Shown piece after piece: positions 27,801-35,050 of a stretch of 64,000 nt of DNA. Where the stretch lies: contig NZ_AMRM01000007.1 of NCBI RefSeq assembly GCF_000300335.1, forward strand, positions 1 to 64,000. Direction: 5' to 3'. The translations under genes and the position numbers were made by a program. The notes under the pieces are model-generated. The model saw only the letters and a list, made by a program, of their open reading frames with translations, was not told the origin of the DNA and searched no databases. How positions within the stretch are numbered: the stretch's first letter is position 1; each line of letters starts with the position of its first letter. This stretch comes from Nitratireductor pacificus pht-3B. GTDB taxonomy: Bacteria > Pseudomonadota > Alphaproteobacteria > Rhizobiales > Rhizobiaceae.

Positions 27801-28141
27801 AGCAGCGCCAGGGCGATGTTCCTGTCGCGTGCCAGCCGGCAAAGCTGGTCGCAGCCATAGCGCCACCAGTCATAGCCGCCCAGCACGCGGACCAGGATGA
27901 CGCGGGCCTGCGCCGCCGTGCCGTCGAGCCAGAGGTCGACCGACATGGGGTGGCGCAGGTCGCGCAGGGCGGCAAGCCGCAGCGAGGGCAGCGTGTCGCG
28001 CTCCGTCCGCCATGCGGCGGCCATGCCCGCCAGGTCGCTGTCGGTGAAAGACAGCGCCACCATCTCCGCCGGCGCCAGACGCAGATCGACGGGTTCGATC
28101 AGGTCGTCCAGCGAGGCGGTGGTGGTGGCGAGGATATGCAT
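24803..28141 (-). CDS. cobN: CobN, aerobic cobaltochelatase large subunit
   Basis: CobN inserts cobalt into hydrogenobyrinic acid a,c-diamide together with the CobS and CobT chelatase subunits, which are not in this window. The protein has 1112 residues, somewhat shorter than the roughly 1250-1280 of P. denitrificans-type CobN. Hallmarks include VLGGYDWWRYGCDQL near residue 90, HVGAHGTLEWLPGKTVALTE-type central block (HVGAHGTLEWLPG), LYGRASEAG-like IYGRASEAGNTPER, and NPGFIAGQLRHGPRGAAEL near the C-terminus. It starts 4 nt after cobW ends and is coupled to cobG. Confidence 0.95.
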   Translation of the reverse strand: MHILATTTASLDDLIEPVDLRLAPAEMVALSFTDSDLAGMAAAWRTERDTLPSLRLAALRDLRHPMSVDLWLDGTAAQARVILVRVLGGYDWWRYGCDQLCRLARDRNIALALLPGEGQADDARLAERSTVSPKERMALLACFREGGPDNMRAAVRRMARLAGRAVDAPEAKPLARAGFYAPGQGIVPLDFFTTAPDAARPVVPILFYRSMLLAADIAPIDALADALAEQGISPVPVFVSSLREAEAADLVAEAVQQLGASALVTATAFSSGAEPGAQALFDRLGLPVFQVVTATTRRQAWEEGQRGLAPADLAMHVVLPELDGRIMAGAISFKDDAALDEGLSFGVQRNRPEAGRIRQVAARIVAVLALGVKPAAERRLAILLPDYPSAPGRTGYAVGLDVPASVLAMLHDLKEAGYAVSGIPETPRALMQALKDASESISLVDYKRSLSGLPKAARDTLDATWGPAGDDAEDGVFGFRAARFGNVTVALAPDRGRAADRRVDYHDPALAPRHALVAFGFWLRGALGIDALIHVGAHGTLEWLPGKTVALTENCFPEIVAGALPVIYPFIVSNPGEAAQAKRRIGAVTLGHLTPPLIGAGLSSDQQELERLVDEYAQADGLDRRRRDRLARLIVETAERTGLTREAGVSDAADTDAALMQIDAWLCDLKDFAIKDGLHIYGRASEAGNTPERAACADAERAALLAALDGRHIPPGPSGAPARDRTDVLPTGRNMFTADPRTLPTPTATALGKLAADEAVRAYLQEHGDWPRALVIDLWGSASLRTGGEEIAQGLALMGCRPQWDAATGRVTGIEVLPPASLGRPRVDVTWRISGLFRDMFPTQIALLDTASAAVAARDEGDDENPLAAAARAGGAIPPRVFGSAPGTYGAGLEEKLARGDWHDRAELGQAYLDGASHSFGGAEGEGRPAEGAFAAQVAAADMLLHTGDDAGRDILEGSADVAFIGGFAAAVEALGGKADLVVLDTTDPQRPRARSLAQAIARTVRARAVNPGFIAGQLRHGPRGAAELAETVDRLVAFAETTDAVPGALIEAVFDAYLGDEAVRAFLLHENPEAARAMAERFAAARRRGLWHPRRNAIDGDLAALIAEAAA

Positions 28142-28145
28142 CGGA

Positions 28146-29179
<1,034 letters not shown>

Positions 29180-29183
<4 letters not shown>

Positions 29184-29635
29184 GGCAGATCCTTCAGGCT
29201 GTCGAATGTGGGAATGCGGGCGATGAGGCCGCGCTTGAGGCTTTCGGGCCGGGCACGGAACGGCATGAAACCGTCCTCTGAGCCGGCAAACAGCTCGGCG
29301 CCGGCAATCAGGTCGGGGCCGCTGTCGACGTCGAGGCCGCCGAAGACGTAGCTCCATGCGCCCGGCTTGAGCATGGCGGCGGAAAGGCCGCGCTTGCAGT
29401 TTCCGAGGCAGGCGATGTGCTTGACGGTGATATCGGTGTTTTCCGCGGCGCGCGCCGTGGCGGCGGCGAGCAGGGAGCCGGGACGCGGGGCGGCCTCGGT
29501 CTCTCCGGCGGGAATCTCGGGGTGCCGGCAGGAACTGCAGACGATCACGGTCACGGCATCTTCCGCTTCCGCTTCGCCGGCAGGGCTTTCGCAATCGGTC
29601 AGGGGATCGCGCGCGATGGCGCTGTCGACGGTCAC
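29180..29635 (-). CDS. DUF1636 family ferredoxin-like metal-binding protein
   Basis: A 151-residue protein with four cysteines arranged as VIVCSSCRHPE and IACLGNCKRGLS, like thioredoxin-fold 2Fe-2S ferredoxins. DUF1636 genes are commonly next to cobW/cobN in Rhizobiales, but the function is not established; a redox or cobalt-binding role is inferred. The start is GTG 29635 with AAGGAG 8 nt upstream. It is the first gene after the minus-strand cobalamin riboswitch (50-nt gap) and is coupled to cobW by ATGA. Confidence 0.85.
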
Positions 29636-29687
29636 AATTCACGCTCCTTGCCCGGGACACCCGCCGGGCGGTCAGGATTTCTGTTGT

Positions 29688-29868
29688 CGACGGCAGGTTT
29701 CCTGGCTCACGGATCGACGCTTTTCCCTGCCTTCCCAGAGCGGAAGCTCCAGTGGCGTCGTCGGAAAAAGCTCTCCGCCTACAGTTGCGGGGACAGCTGC
29801 GGTCTTGGGTCAGGCACCCGCACCGCATTCCCTCTTAGCCTCCTCCGTTACGGAAGGAGGACCGTCAT
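29688..29868 (-). ncRNA. Cobalamin riboswitch controlling DUF1636-cobW-cobN-cobG-cobH-cobI-cobJ
   Basis: Read on the minus strand, the element contains the conserved cobalamin-riboswitch parts in order: GGGAATGCGGTG, the CCCCGCAACTGTAGGCGG core, GCCACTG, and the B12 box AGCCAGGAAACCTGCC. Possible P1 strands are TGACGG at the 5' end and CCGTCG at the 3' end. It ends 52 nt before the GTG of DUF1636. It should shut down the cob operon when adenosylcobalamin is plentiful. Confidence 0.95.
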
Positions 29869-29874
29869 CGACGC

Positions 29875-29903
29875 ATTTACGGCGCGCCGAATGCGACTGT
29901 CAA
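29875..29903 (-). promoter_or_regulatory. Promoter of the minus-strand cob operon
   Basis: Minus strand reads TTGACA (29898-29903), a 17-nt spacer, then GTAAAT (29875-29880). The expected transcription start, about 7 nt further, falls at the 5' end of the riboswitch (29868). Confidence 0.65.
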
Positions 29904-29920
29904 TGCGCACAACAAACGGT

Positions 29921-29948
29921 TTGCCGCGGTCGGCATTTTCGTTATGCT
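29921..29948 (+). promoter_or_regulatory. Promoter of the cbtB-cbtA-cobU-cobO operon
   Basis: TTGCCG (29921-29926), a 16-nt spacer and TATGCT (29943-29948). The expected start near 29955 coincides with the first P1 base of the plus-strand riboswitch. The -35 boxes of this and the divergent cob promoter are only 17 bp apart. Confidence 0.55.
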
Positions 29949-29953
29949 TCCGC

Positions 29954-30134
29954 CCGTCATCGGTGCCGCGCAAGCGGACCAGAAGGGAATGCGGTGTGGC
30001 GCGCAAGCGCCGAAGCCGCGGCTGCCCCCGCAACTGTAGGCGGAGAGCTTTTTCCGACGACGCCACTGGAGCTTCCGCTCTGGGAAGGCAGGAAGAAGCG
30101 CAGATCCGCAAGCCAGGAAACCTGCCGGTGACGG
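29954..30134 (+). ncRNA. Cobalamin riboswitch controlling cbtB-cbtA
   Basis: The element has GGGAATGCGGTG, the CCCCGCAACTGTAGGCGG core, GCCACTGG and the B12 box AGCCAGGAAACCTGCC. P1 can form between CCGTCATCGG (29954-29963) and CCGGTGACGG (30125-30134). It ends 39 nt before the cbtB ATG. A 67-nt stretch (30026-30092) is identical, inverted, to 29726-29792 of the opposite riboswitch. Confidence 0.95.
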
Positions 30135-30173
30135 AAACAGAAACCAGACCCTCGGGTGGAGGGGAAAGGACGC

Positions 30174-30356
30174 ATGATGACATCTGCTTCGACAACGCCT
30201 GGTGTGGCCGCTTCCACGCAGTCACGCGTTCTCCAGCTCTCCCTGGCGGGCGTGCTCGGCCTGTTCATCGTCGGATTCATGGGCTTCTCCCATGTCGAGG
30301 CGGTGCACAATGCCGGTCACGACTATCGCCATTCCATGGCGTTTCCCTGCCACTGA
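30174..30356 (+). CDS. cbtB: CbtB, small subunit of predicted cobalt transporter
   Basis: A 60-residue protein with a single membrane helix (about residues 21-40, LSLAGVLGLFIVGFMGFSH) and a His-rich C-terminal tail HNAGHDYRHSMAFPCH that probably binds cobalt. CbtB is a known partner of CbtA in B12-riboswitch-controlled cobalt uptake. The start ATG 30174 follows a GGAGGGG stretch; the in-frame GTG at 30156 is less likely. It is the first gene after the plus-strand riboswitch and is 15 nt from cbtA. Confidence 0.92.
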   Translation: MMTSASTTPGVAASTQSRVLQLSLAGVLGLFIVGFMGFSHVEAVHNAGHDYRHSMAFPCH

Positions 30357-30371
30357 CGCGGGAGCGAGCTC

Positions 30372-31130
30372 ATGAACATCTTTCGCAACGCCGTTTTCAC
30401 CGCGGCGCTGGCGGGCCTGCTGGCAGGCATCGTCATGACCTTTATGCAGGCCGGCTATACCGTCCCGCTCATTCTCCAGGCAGAGACCTTCGAGGGCGCC
30501 GCGCCGGCGCACAGCCACGCCGCGACCGCCCCTGAGGCAGCGGAACCCGCCGCCGATGACCACGCCGCCGCGGGCCACAGCCATGACGGCGAGGCCTGGG
30601 CGCCGGCCGACGGCTTCGAGCGCCTGGCCTACACCGCGCTCGCGAACATCGTTACGGGCATCGGCTTCGCGCTGCTGCTGGTCGCCGTGTCGGAAGCCGC
30701 CGGCGGCATCGCTGGCTGGCGCCAGGGCCTGATCTGGGGGTTTGCCGGCTTTGCCGTTTTCACGCTGGCGCCGGGTCTTGGCCTGCCACCGGAGCTGCCG
30801 GCAATGCAGGCCGCCGAACTCGCCGCCCGCCAGGTGTGGTGGGTCGGGACGGTGGTTGCCACGGCCGCCGGCCTGGCGCTGATCGCCTTTCGCGCGGCAC
30901 CGCTGTGGGCGCTGATCGGCGTGGTGCTCATCGTTGCGCCGCATATCGTCGGCGCGCCGCAACCGGTCAGTCATGAGACGCCCGTGCCGGCGGAGCTGCA
31001 TCATCGCTTCGTCGTCGCCGTAACGATCACCAATCTGGTGTTCTGGCTGCTTCTGGGGGTGGCCGTCGCGCTTGTGCGCAAGCGGTTCGCGCTCGCTCCC
31101 TCGACACGGCAGCAGCGCAGCCTTGCGTGA
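30372..31130 (+). CDS. cbtA: CbtA, predicted cobalt transporter
   Basis: An inner-membrane protein of 252 residues with about five helices. After helix 1 (residues 8-36) comes a periplasmic His-rich loop with AHSHAA and AAGHSHDGEAW (residues 46-76), typical of CbtA and likely to capture cobalt. Later helices contain WWVGTVVATAAGLALIA and LVFWLLLGVAVAL. It is B12-riboswitch controlled with cbtB. Its 3' end overlaps the likely start of the next gene by 8 nt. Confidence 0.93.
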   Translation: MNIFRNAVFTAALAGLLAGIVMTFMQAGYTVPLILQAETFEGAAPAHSHAATAPEAAEPAADDHAAAGHSHDGEAWAPADGFERLAYTALANIVTGIGFALLLVAVSEAAGGIAGWRQGLIWGFAGFAVFTLAPGLGLPPELPAMQAAELAARQVWWVGTVVATAAGLALIAFRAAPLWALIGVVLIVAPHIVGAPQPVSHETPVPAELHHRFVVAVTITNLVFWLLLGVAVALVRKRFALAPSTRQQRSLA

Positions 31131-31638
31131 TCCCGACCGGCTGACCCTGGTGCTCGGCGGTGCGCGCTCCGGCAAGAGCGCGCATGCCGAAAGCCTCGTC
31201 ACGGCGCATCCCGCGCCGTGGACCTATGTGGCGACGGCGCAGGCCCATGACGACGAGATGCAGGCCCGCATCGGCGTGCATCAGGCCAGGCGCGCGACGG
31301 GCTGGCACACGCTCGAGGCGCCGCTCGATCTGGTGGCCGCGCTGGCCGTCCTGCCGGGCGACCGGCCCCTGCTGCTCGATTGCCTGACGCTCTGGCTCAG
31401 CAATCTCATGCTGGCGGAGCGGGACATCGAGGCGGAAAGCGCGGGTCTCCTCCGCCTGCTCGCGGCCCGGCCTGGCCCCAGCGTGGTGGTCTCCAACGAA
31501 GTCGGCTTCGGCATCGTGCCGGACAATGCGCTGGCGCGGCGCTTCCGCGACGCGGCGGGCCGGCTGAACCAGCAAACCGCAGCGGCGGCCGACGCGGTCA
31601 TCCTCGTCGTCGCCGGCCTGCCCATGAAGGTGAAGTGA
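31123..31638 (+). CDS. cobU: CobU (CobP in P. denitrificans), adenosylcobinamide kinase / adenosylcobinamide-phosphate guanylyltransferase
   Basis: This bifunctional enzyme phosphorylates adenosylcobinamide and then transfers GMP to it. The 171-residue protein has the P-loop LVLGGARSGKSAHAE near the start, LLLDCLTLWLSNLM (RNA-ligase-like Asp/Cys region) and VSNEVGFGIVPDN near residue 127. No ATG is available. I chose TTG 31123, which overlaps the cbtA stop; another TTG at 31072 would add 17 residues lying in cbtA. It is immediately followed by cobO with no gap. Confidence 0.9.
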   Translation: MRDPDRLTLVLGGARSGKSAHAESLVTAHPAPWTYVATAQAHDDEMQARIGVHQARRATGWHTLEAPLDLVAALAVLPGDRPLLLDCLTLWLSNLMLAERDIEAESAGLLRLLAARPGPSVVVSNEVGFGIVPDNALARRFRDAAGRLNQQTAAAADAVILVVAGLPMKVK

Positions 31639-32253
31639 ATGCGTGAGATCGACGACCGGGAAGCCGAGCGGCACAAGGCGAAGATGGCCAAGCGCAAGGC
31701 CGTGCAGGACGCGGAGGTCGGCGCGAAGACCGTCGAGAAGGGCCTGCTGATCGTCAACACCGGGCCGGGCAAGGGCAAGACGACGGCCGCCTTCGGCCTG
31801 GCGCTGCGCATGCTGGGTCATGGCCGGCGCGTCGGCGTCGTCCAGTTCATCAAGGGCGCCTGGCACAGCGGCGAGAAGGATGCCTTCGAGGCCTTCGGCG
31901 ACCGGGTCTCCTGGCACACGATGGGCGAGGGCTTCACCTGGGAAACGCAGGATCTTCAGCGCGACATCGCTGCCGCCGAGCGGGCCTGGGCGAAGGCTGT
32001 CGAGCTGATGGCCGATCCGTCGATCGGCCTGGTCGTGCTGGATGAGTTGAACATCGCCCTGCGCTACAACTATCTCGATCTCGAAACCGTGGTCGAGACG
32101 CTCAAGGCGCGGCGCGACGACCTGCATGTCGCCGTCACCGGGCGCAACGCCAAGCCGGCGCTGGTCGAGGCAGCCGACCTCGTCACCGAGATGGGCCAGG
32201 TCAAGCACCATTTCGCCGCCGGGGTGAAGGCGCAGAAGGGCGTGGAGTTCTAG
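31639..32253 (+). CDS. cobO: CobO, cob(I)yrinic acid a,c-diamide adenosyltransferase
   Basis: CobO adds the 5'-deoxyadenosyl group to the corrinoid cobalt. The 204-residue protein has the modified P-loop NTGPGKGKTTAAFGLALR at residues 38-55, VVQFIKGAWHSGEKDAFE, and VLDELNIALRYNYL with the conserved Asp-Glu. ATG 31639 directly follows the stop of the kinase gene. It is the last gene of the cbt/cob plus-strand run; a 121-bp palindromic element lies 19 nt downstream. Confidence 0.95.
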   Translation: MREIDDREAERHKAKMAKRKAVQDAEVGAKTVEKGLLIVNTGPGKGKTTAAFGLALRMLGHGRRVGVVQFIKGAWHSGEKDAFEAFGDRVSWHTMGEGFTWETQDLQRDIAAAERAWAKAVELMADPSIGLVVLDELNIALRYNYLDLETVVETLKARRDDLHVAVTGRNAKPALVEAADLVTEMGQVKHHFAAGVKAQKGVEF

Positions 32254-32272
32254 AGCGCACTGCTTTGACGCC

Positions 32273-32393
32273 GTGCGTGGTTCGACAAGCTCACCATGAG
32301 GGAGGTTGTGTCCTGCAAGTCTGTTCATCAACACGGAGGACGGGTGGCGCAGCGTCTCTCCCTCCCTCATGGTGAGCTTGTCGAACCACGCAC
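32273..32393. repeat. Palindromic element with 33-bp perfect inverted arms
   Basis: The arms 32273-32305 and 32361-32393 are perfect reverse complements (33 bp, containing TTCGACAAGCTCACCATGAG), separated by 55 bp. It lies 19 nt after cobO, before convergent cobD. The transcript would fold into a very stable stem-loop and could act as a terminator or stabiliser; no T-tract is present. The whole gap 32254-32460 holds nothing else. Confidence 0.85.
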
Positions 32394-32460
32394 CGCGCTG
32401 TTGCCACGAGATCGGAAACAACCGGAAGCGGTCCCAAGTCTCTTATCCAGTCCGCCAGCC

Positions 32461-33429
32461 TCACAAAACCAGATGCCACAGTCCCGCCGCCATCGCCACA
32501 AGACCGATCAGGAACCCGTCTGCAATCCGGTAGAGCGCGAGGGCCCGGCGGATGTCCTCGGCGTCGGCTTCGCGTCTTCCGCCCTCGCCCATGAAGGCGT
32601 CGTCGACGGTCACGCCGCCATAGCGGCGCGGGCCGGCCAGCGCCAGGCCGAGCGCGCCCGCCATGGCCGCTTCCGGCCAGCCGGCATTGGGCGAGCGATG
32701 ATGGCGCGCATCGCGGCGCACCGCGCGCCATGCTTCTTCAGCCGAAGCATCGCGCATGAAGAGCGCGGCAGCGATGAACAGCAGCGCCGAAAGGCGCGAA
32801 GCCGGCAGGTTGATGAGATCGTCAAAACGCGCCGCCGCCCAGCCGAAATGAAGATGCCGCACGGTCTTGTGTCCGATCATGGAATCGGCCGTGTTCGCGG
32901 CCTTGTAGACGGCACCACCGGCAAGACCGCCAACCGCGAGCCAGAAGACCGGCGCCACCACGCCGTCGGAGCAGTTTTCGGCAAGGCTCTCGATGGCCGC
33001 GCGCGCAACGCCGGCCTCGTCGAGGCTTTCGGGATCGCGGCCGACGATCTGCGAAACCGCCCTTCGGCCTTCCGCCAGTCCGCCCGCATCGAGCCCGTCC
33101 GCCACCGCTTTCACATGGCTTGCAAGGCTCCGCTGGGCGATCAGCGAACTGCCCACGAGCGCGGCCACCAGCAACCCGGCCCAACCGGAAAGGCTGGTCT
33201 GGATCATCCATCCGGTAAAGCCCGCCAGCGCGACGATAGCGGCAAGGACCAGCACGCCGCTCATCCGGCGCGCGCCTGGCGAAAGGGTTTCGACATTGCA
33301 GCGCGCGTCCGCCAACGCGATAAGACGGCCGATCCAGGTGACGGGGTGGCCGATGACGCGGTAGAGACGCTGCGGATAGCCCACCGCAAGCTCGACCAGG
33401 ACTGAGGAAAGCGCAATCAGGATGGACAT
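32461..33429 (-). CDS. cobD: CobD (CbiB), adenosylcobinamide-phosphate synthase
   Basis: CobD attaches the aminopropanol phosphate arm to adenosylcobyric acid. The 322-residue membrane protein has the family blocks ELAVGYPQRLYRVIGHPVTWIG (shown as its key words PQRLYR and HPVTWIG), AIESLAENCSDGVVAPVFW, and YKAANTADSMIGHKT. I chose ATG 33429; the longer frame lies antisense in cobC. Its start codon and that of cobC, on opposite strands, sit within 8 bp of each other, so the 5' ends overlap. Confidence 0.93.
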   Translation of the reverse strand: MSILIALSSVLVELAVGYPQRLYRVIGHPVTWIGRLIALADARCNVETLSPGARRMSGVLVLAAIVALAGFTGWMIQTSLSGWAGLLVAALVGSSLIAQRSLASHVKAVADGLDAGGLAEGRRAVSQIVGRDPESLDEAGVARAAIESLAENCSDGVVAPVFWLAVGGLAGGAVYKAANTADSMIGHKTVRHLHFGWAAARFDDLINLPASRLSALLFIAAALFMRDASAEEAWRAVRRDARHHRSPNAGWPEAAMAGALGLALAGPRRYGGVTVDDAFMGEGGRREADAEDIRRALALYRIADGFLIGLVAMAAGLWHLVL

Positions 33430-34477
33430 CAGGCCTCGACTGTCTGGCACGGCGAAAGCGGTAACCGACCATGGCGGCAGCCTCGTCAGGGCGGCGGCGC
33501 TGTTTCCGGGCGCGCCGACGCCATGGCTGGACCTGTCCACCGGCATCAATCCGCACTCCTACCCGTTTCCGCCGCTGCCCGCCACCGCCTATGCGCGTCT
33601 TCCCGAGGAGGCGCGGCTGGCGGAACTCGCGGCGCTGGCGGCCCGCGTCTACGGCGCGCCGGACGGCGCGCATCTGGTTGCGGCCCCCGGCACGCAGGTG
33701 CTGCTGCCGCTTGTCGCCGCGCTGCTTCCCGCCGGACCGGCCATGGTGCTCGCGCCCACCTATGCGGAACATGCCCGGGCGGCTGCCCTTGCCGGCCATG
33801 CGGTGGAGGAGGTCGAGGATTTCGAGCGTCTCTTCGAGGCGCGGCTGGCCGTCGTGGTCAATCCGAACAATCCAGACGGCCGGGTGATCCCGCGGGACCG
33901 GTTGCTGGCGCTGGCGGCGCATCTCCACGGCAGGGGCGGCCTGCTGGTGGTCGACGAAGCCTTCATGGATGTCGGCCCGCGCGCCGAAAGCGTTGCCGGC
34001 GATGTCGGCGCGGGCGGGCTTGTCGTGCTCCGCTCCTTCGGCAAGTTCTTCGGCCTTGCCGGCGTCCGGCTCGGCTTTGCCGCCGCCATGCCCGCCATTG
34101 CCGCGCGCCTTTCCGGCTGGCTGGGGCCATGGGCGGTCGCCGGCCCGGCGCTGGAGATCGGCATGACGGCGCTTGCCGACACGGCCTGGCAGGAAACGAT
34201 GCGGAAGCGGCTTGCCGCGGAAGCCGCGCGGCTCGACCGGACGCTCGCCGCGCAGGGGCTTGCGGTCTCCGGCGGCACGGACCTGTTCCGCTTCCTGCGC
34301 CTGCCGGCGGCATCCGGCCTGTTCGAGACGCTTGGCCGGCACGGCATCCTCGTCCGCAGCTTTGCCGGCCGGCCAGACTGCCTGCGCCTCGGCTTGCCCG
34401 GCAGTGATGCCGACCACGCCCGGCTGGAGCATGCCTTTCAGACATGGCGGGCCGCCGGCGCAGCGGGGAGCGCGTGA
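33422..34477 (+). CDS. cobC: CobC, threonine-phosphate decarboxylase (PLP-dependent)
   Basis: CobC makes (R)-1-aminopropan-2-ol phosphate for the nucleotide loop arm. The 351-residue protein has the class-I aminotransferase fold: DLSTGINPHSYP, VVVNPNNPDGRV, LLVVDEAFMD and the PLP lysine in LRSFGKFFGLAGVRLG. ATG 33422 is the only conventional start; it lies inside the 5' end of cobD on the other strand. The stop shares a base with the ATG of the following phosphatase-like gene (TGATG), so the two are coupled. Confidence 0.93.
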   Translation: MDIRPRLSGTAKAVTDHGGSLVRAAALFPGAPTPWLDLSTGINPHSYPFPPLPATAYARLPEEARLAELAALAARVYGAPDGAHLVAAPGTQVLLPLVAALLPAGPAMVLAPTYAEHARAAALAGHAVEEVEDFERLFEARLAVVVNPNNPDGRVIPRDRLLALAAHLHGRGGLLVVDEAFMDVGPRAESVAGDVGAGGLVVLRSFGKFFGLAGVRLGFAAAMPAIAARLSGWLGPWAVAGPALEIGMTALADTAWQETMRKRLAAEAARLDRTLAAQGLAVSGGTDLFRFLRLPAASGLFETLGRHGILVRSFAGRPDCLRLGLPGSDADHARLEHAFQTWRAAGAAGSA

Positions 34478-34983
34478 TGCTCTACATCTGCCCGATGTCC
34501 CAGCTCGAGCGGACGTTCCGCGCGACAGGCGCCAGCCATCTCGTCTCCTTGACGTCGAGCGAGGCGCCGCCCCCGTCCGTCGAGGGGCTTGCGGCGGAGA
34601 ACCGGCTGCATCTGGCGATGCACGACATCACAGAGCAGCGGCCGGGCCTCGTGGCGCCCTCGGGCGAACATGTGGAGGCGCTGCTCGCCTTCGCCCGCGC
34701 CTGGGATTGCCGCACCCCGATGGTGGTGCATTGCTATGCGGGCATCAGCCGCTCGACGGCCGCCGCCTATGTGATCGCCGTGGCACTCGCGCGCGAGACG
34801 GACGAGTTGGAGCTTGCCCGCATGCTGCGCGCGCGGGCGCCCTTCGCCACGCCCAATCGCCGCATCGTGGCGCTCGGCGATGCGCTTCTGCGCCGCGAGG
34901 GGCGCATGATGCACGCGATCCAGACCATCGGCCGGGGCGCCGATGCCTTCGAAGGCGCGCCCTTTCACCTGCCGGTGCGCTGA
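34477..34983 (+). CDS. Protein tyrosine phosphatase-like protein coupled to cobC (COG5350-type)
   Basis: A 168-residue protein with the Cys-x5-Arg phosphatase loop HCYAGISRSTAAA, giving nucleophile Cys86 and Arg92, and a plausible general acid near Asp50. The start ATG 34477 shares the A of the cobC TGA stop and has GGGGAG 6 nt upstream. Family members are annotated as predicted protein tyrosine phosphatases. The tight coupling to cobC suggests a step in B12 synthesis, possibly dephosphorylation of a cobalamin or ribazole phosphate, but this is inference; an unrelated phosphatase is also possible. Confidence 0.85.
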   Translation: MLYICPMSQLERTFRATGASHLVSLTSSEAPPPSVEGLAAENRLHLAMHDITEQRPGLVAPSGEHVEALLAFARAWDCRTPMVVHCYAGISRSTAAAYVIAVALARETDELELARMLRARAPFATPNRRIVALGDALLRREGRMMHAIQTIGRGADAFEGAPFHLPVR

Positions 34984-35050
34984 GGCCGGCCCGGTTCCGC
35001 ACCTTCATGCGAACAGCCTGAGATCAACCTGGCTGCAAGTTCCGCAACCT

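Noticed and set aside
29417-30535. A 372-residue plus-strand frame across both riboswitches and cbtB
   Set aside because: It overlaps conserved riboswitch cores and cbtB in a different frame; no domain is present.
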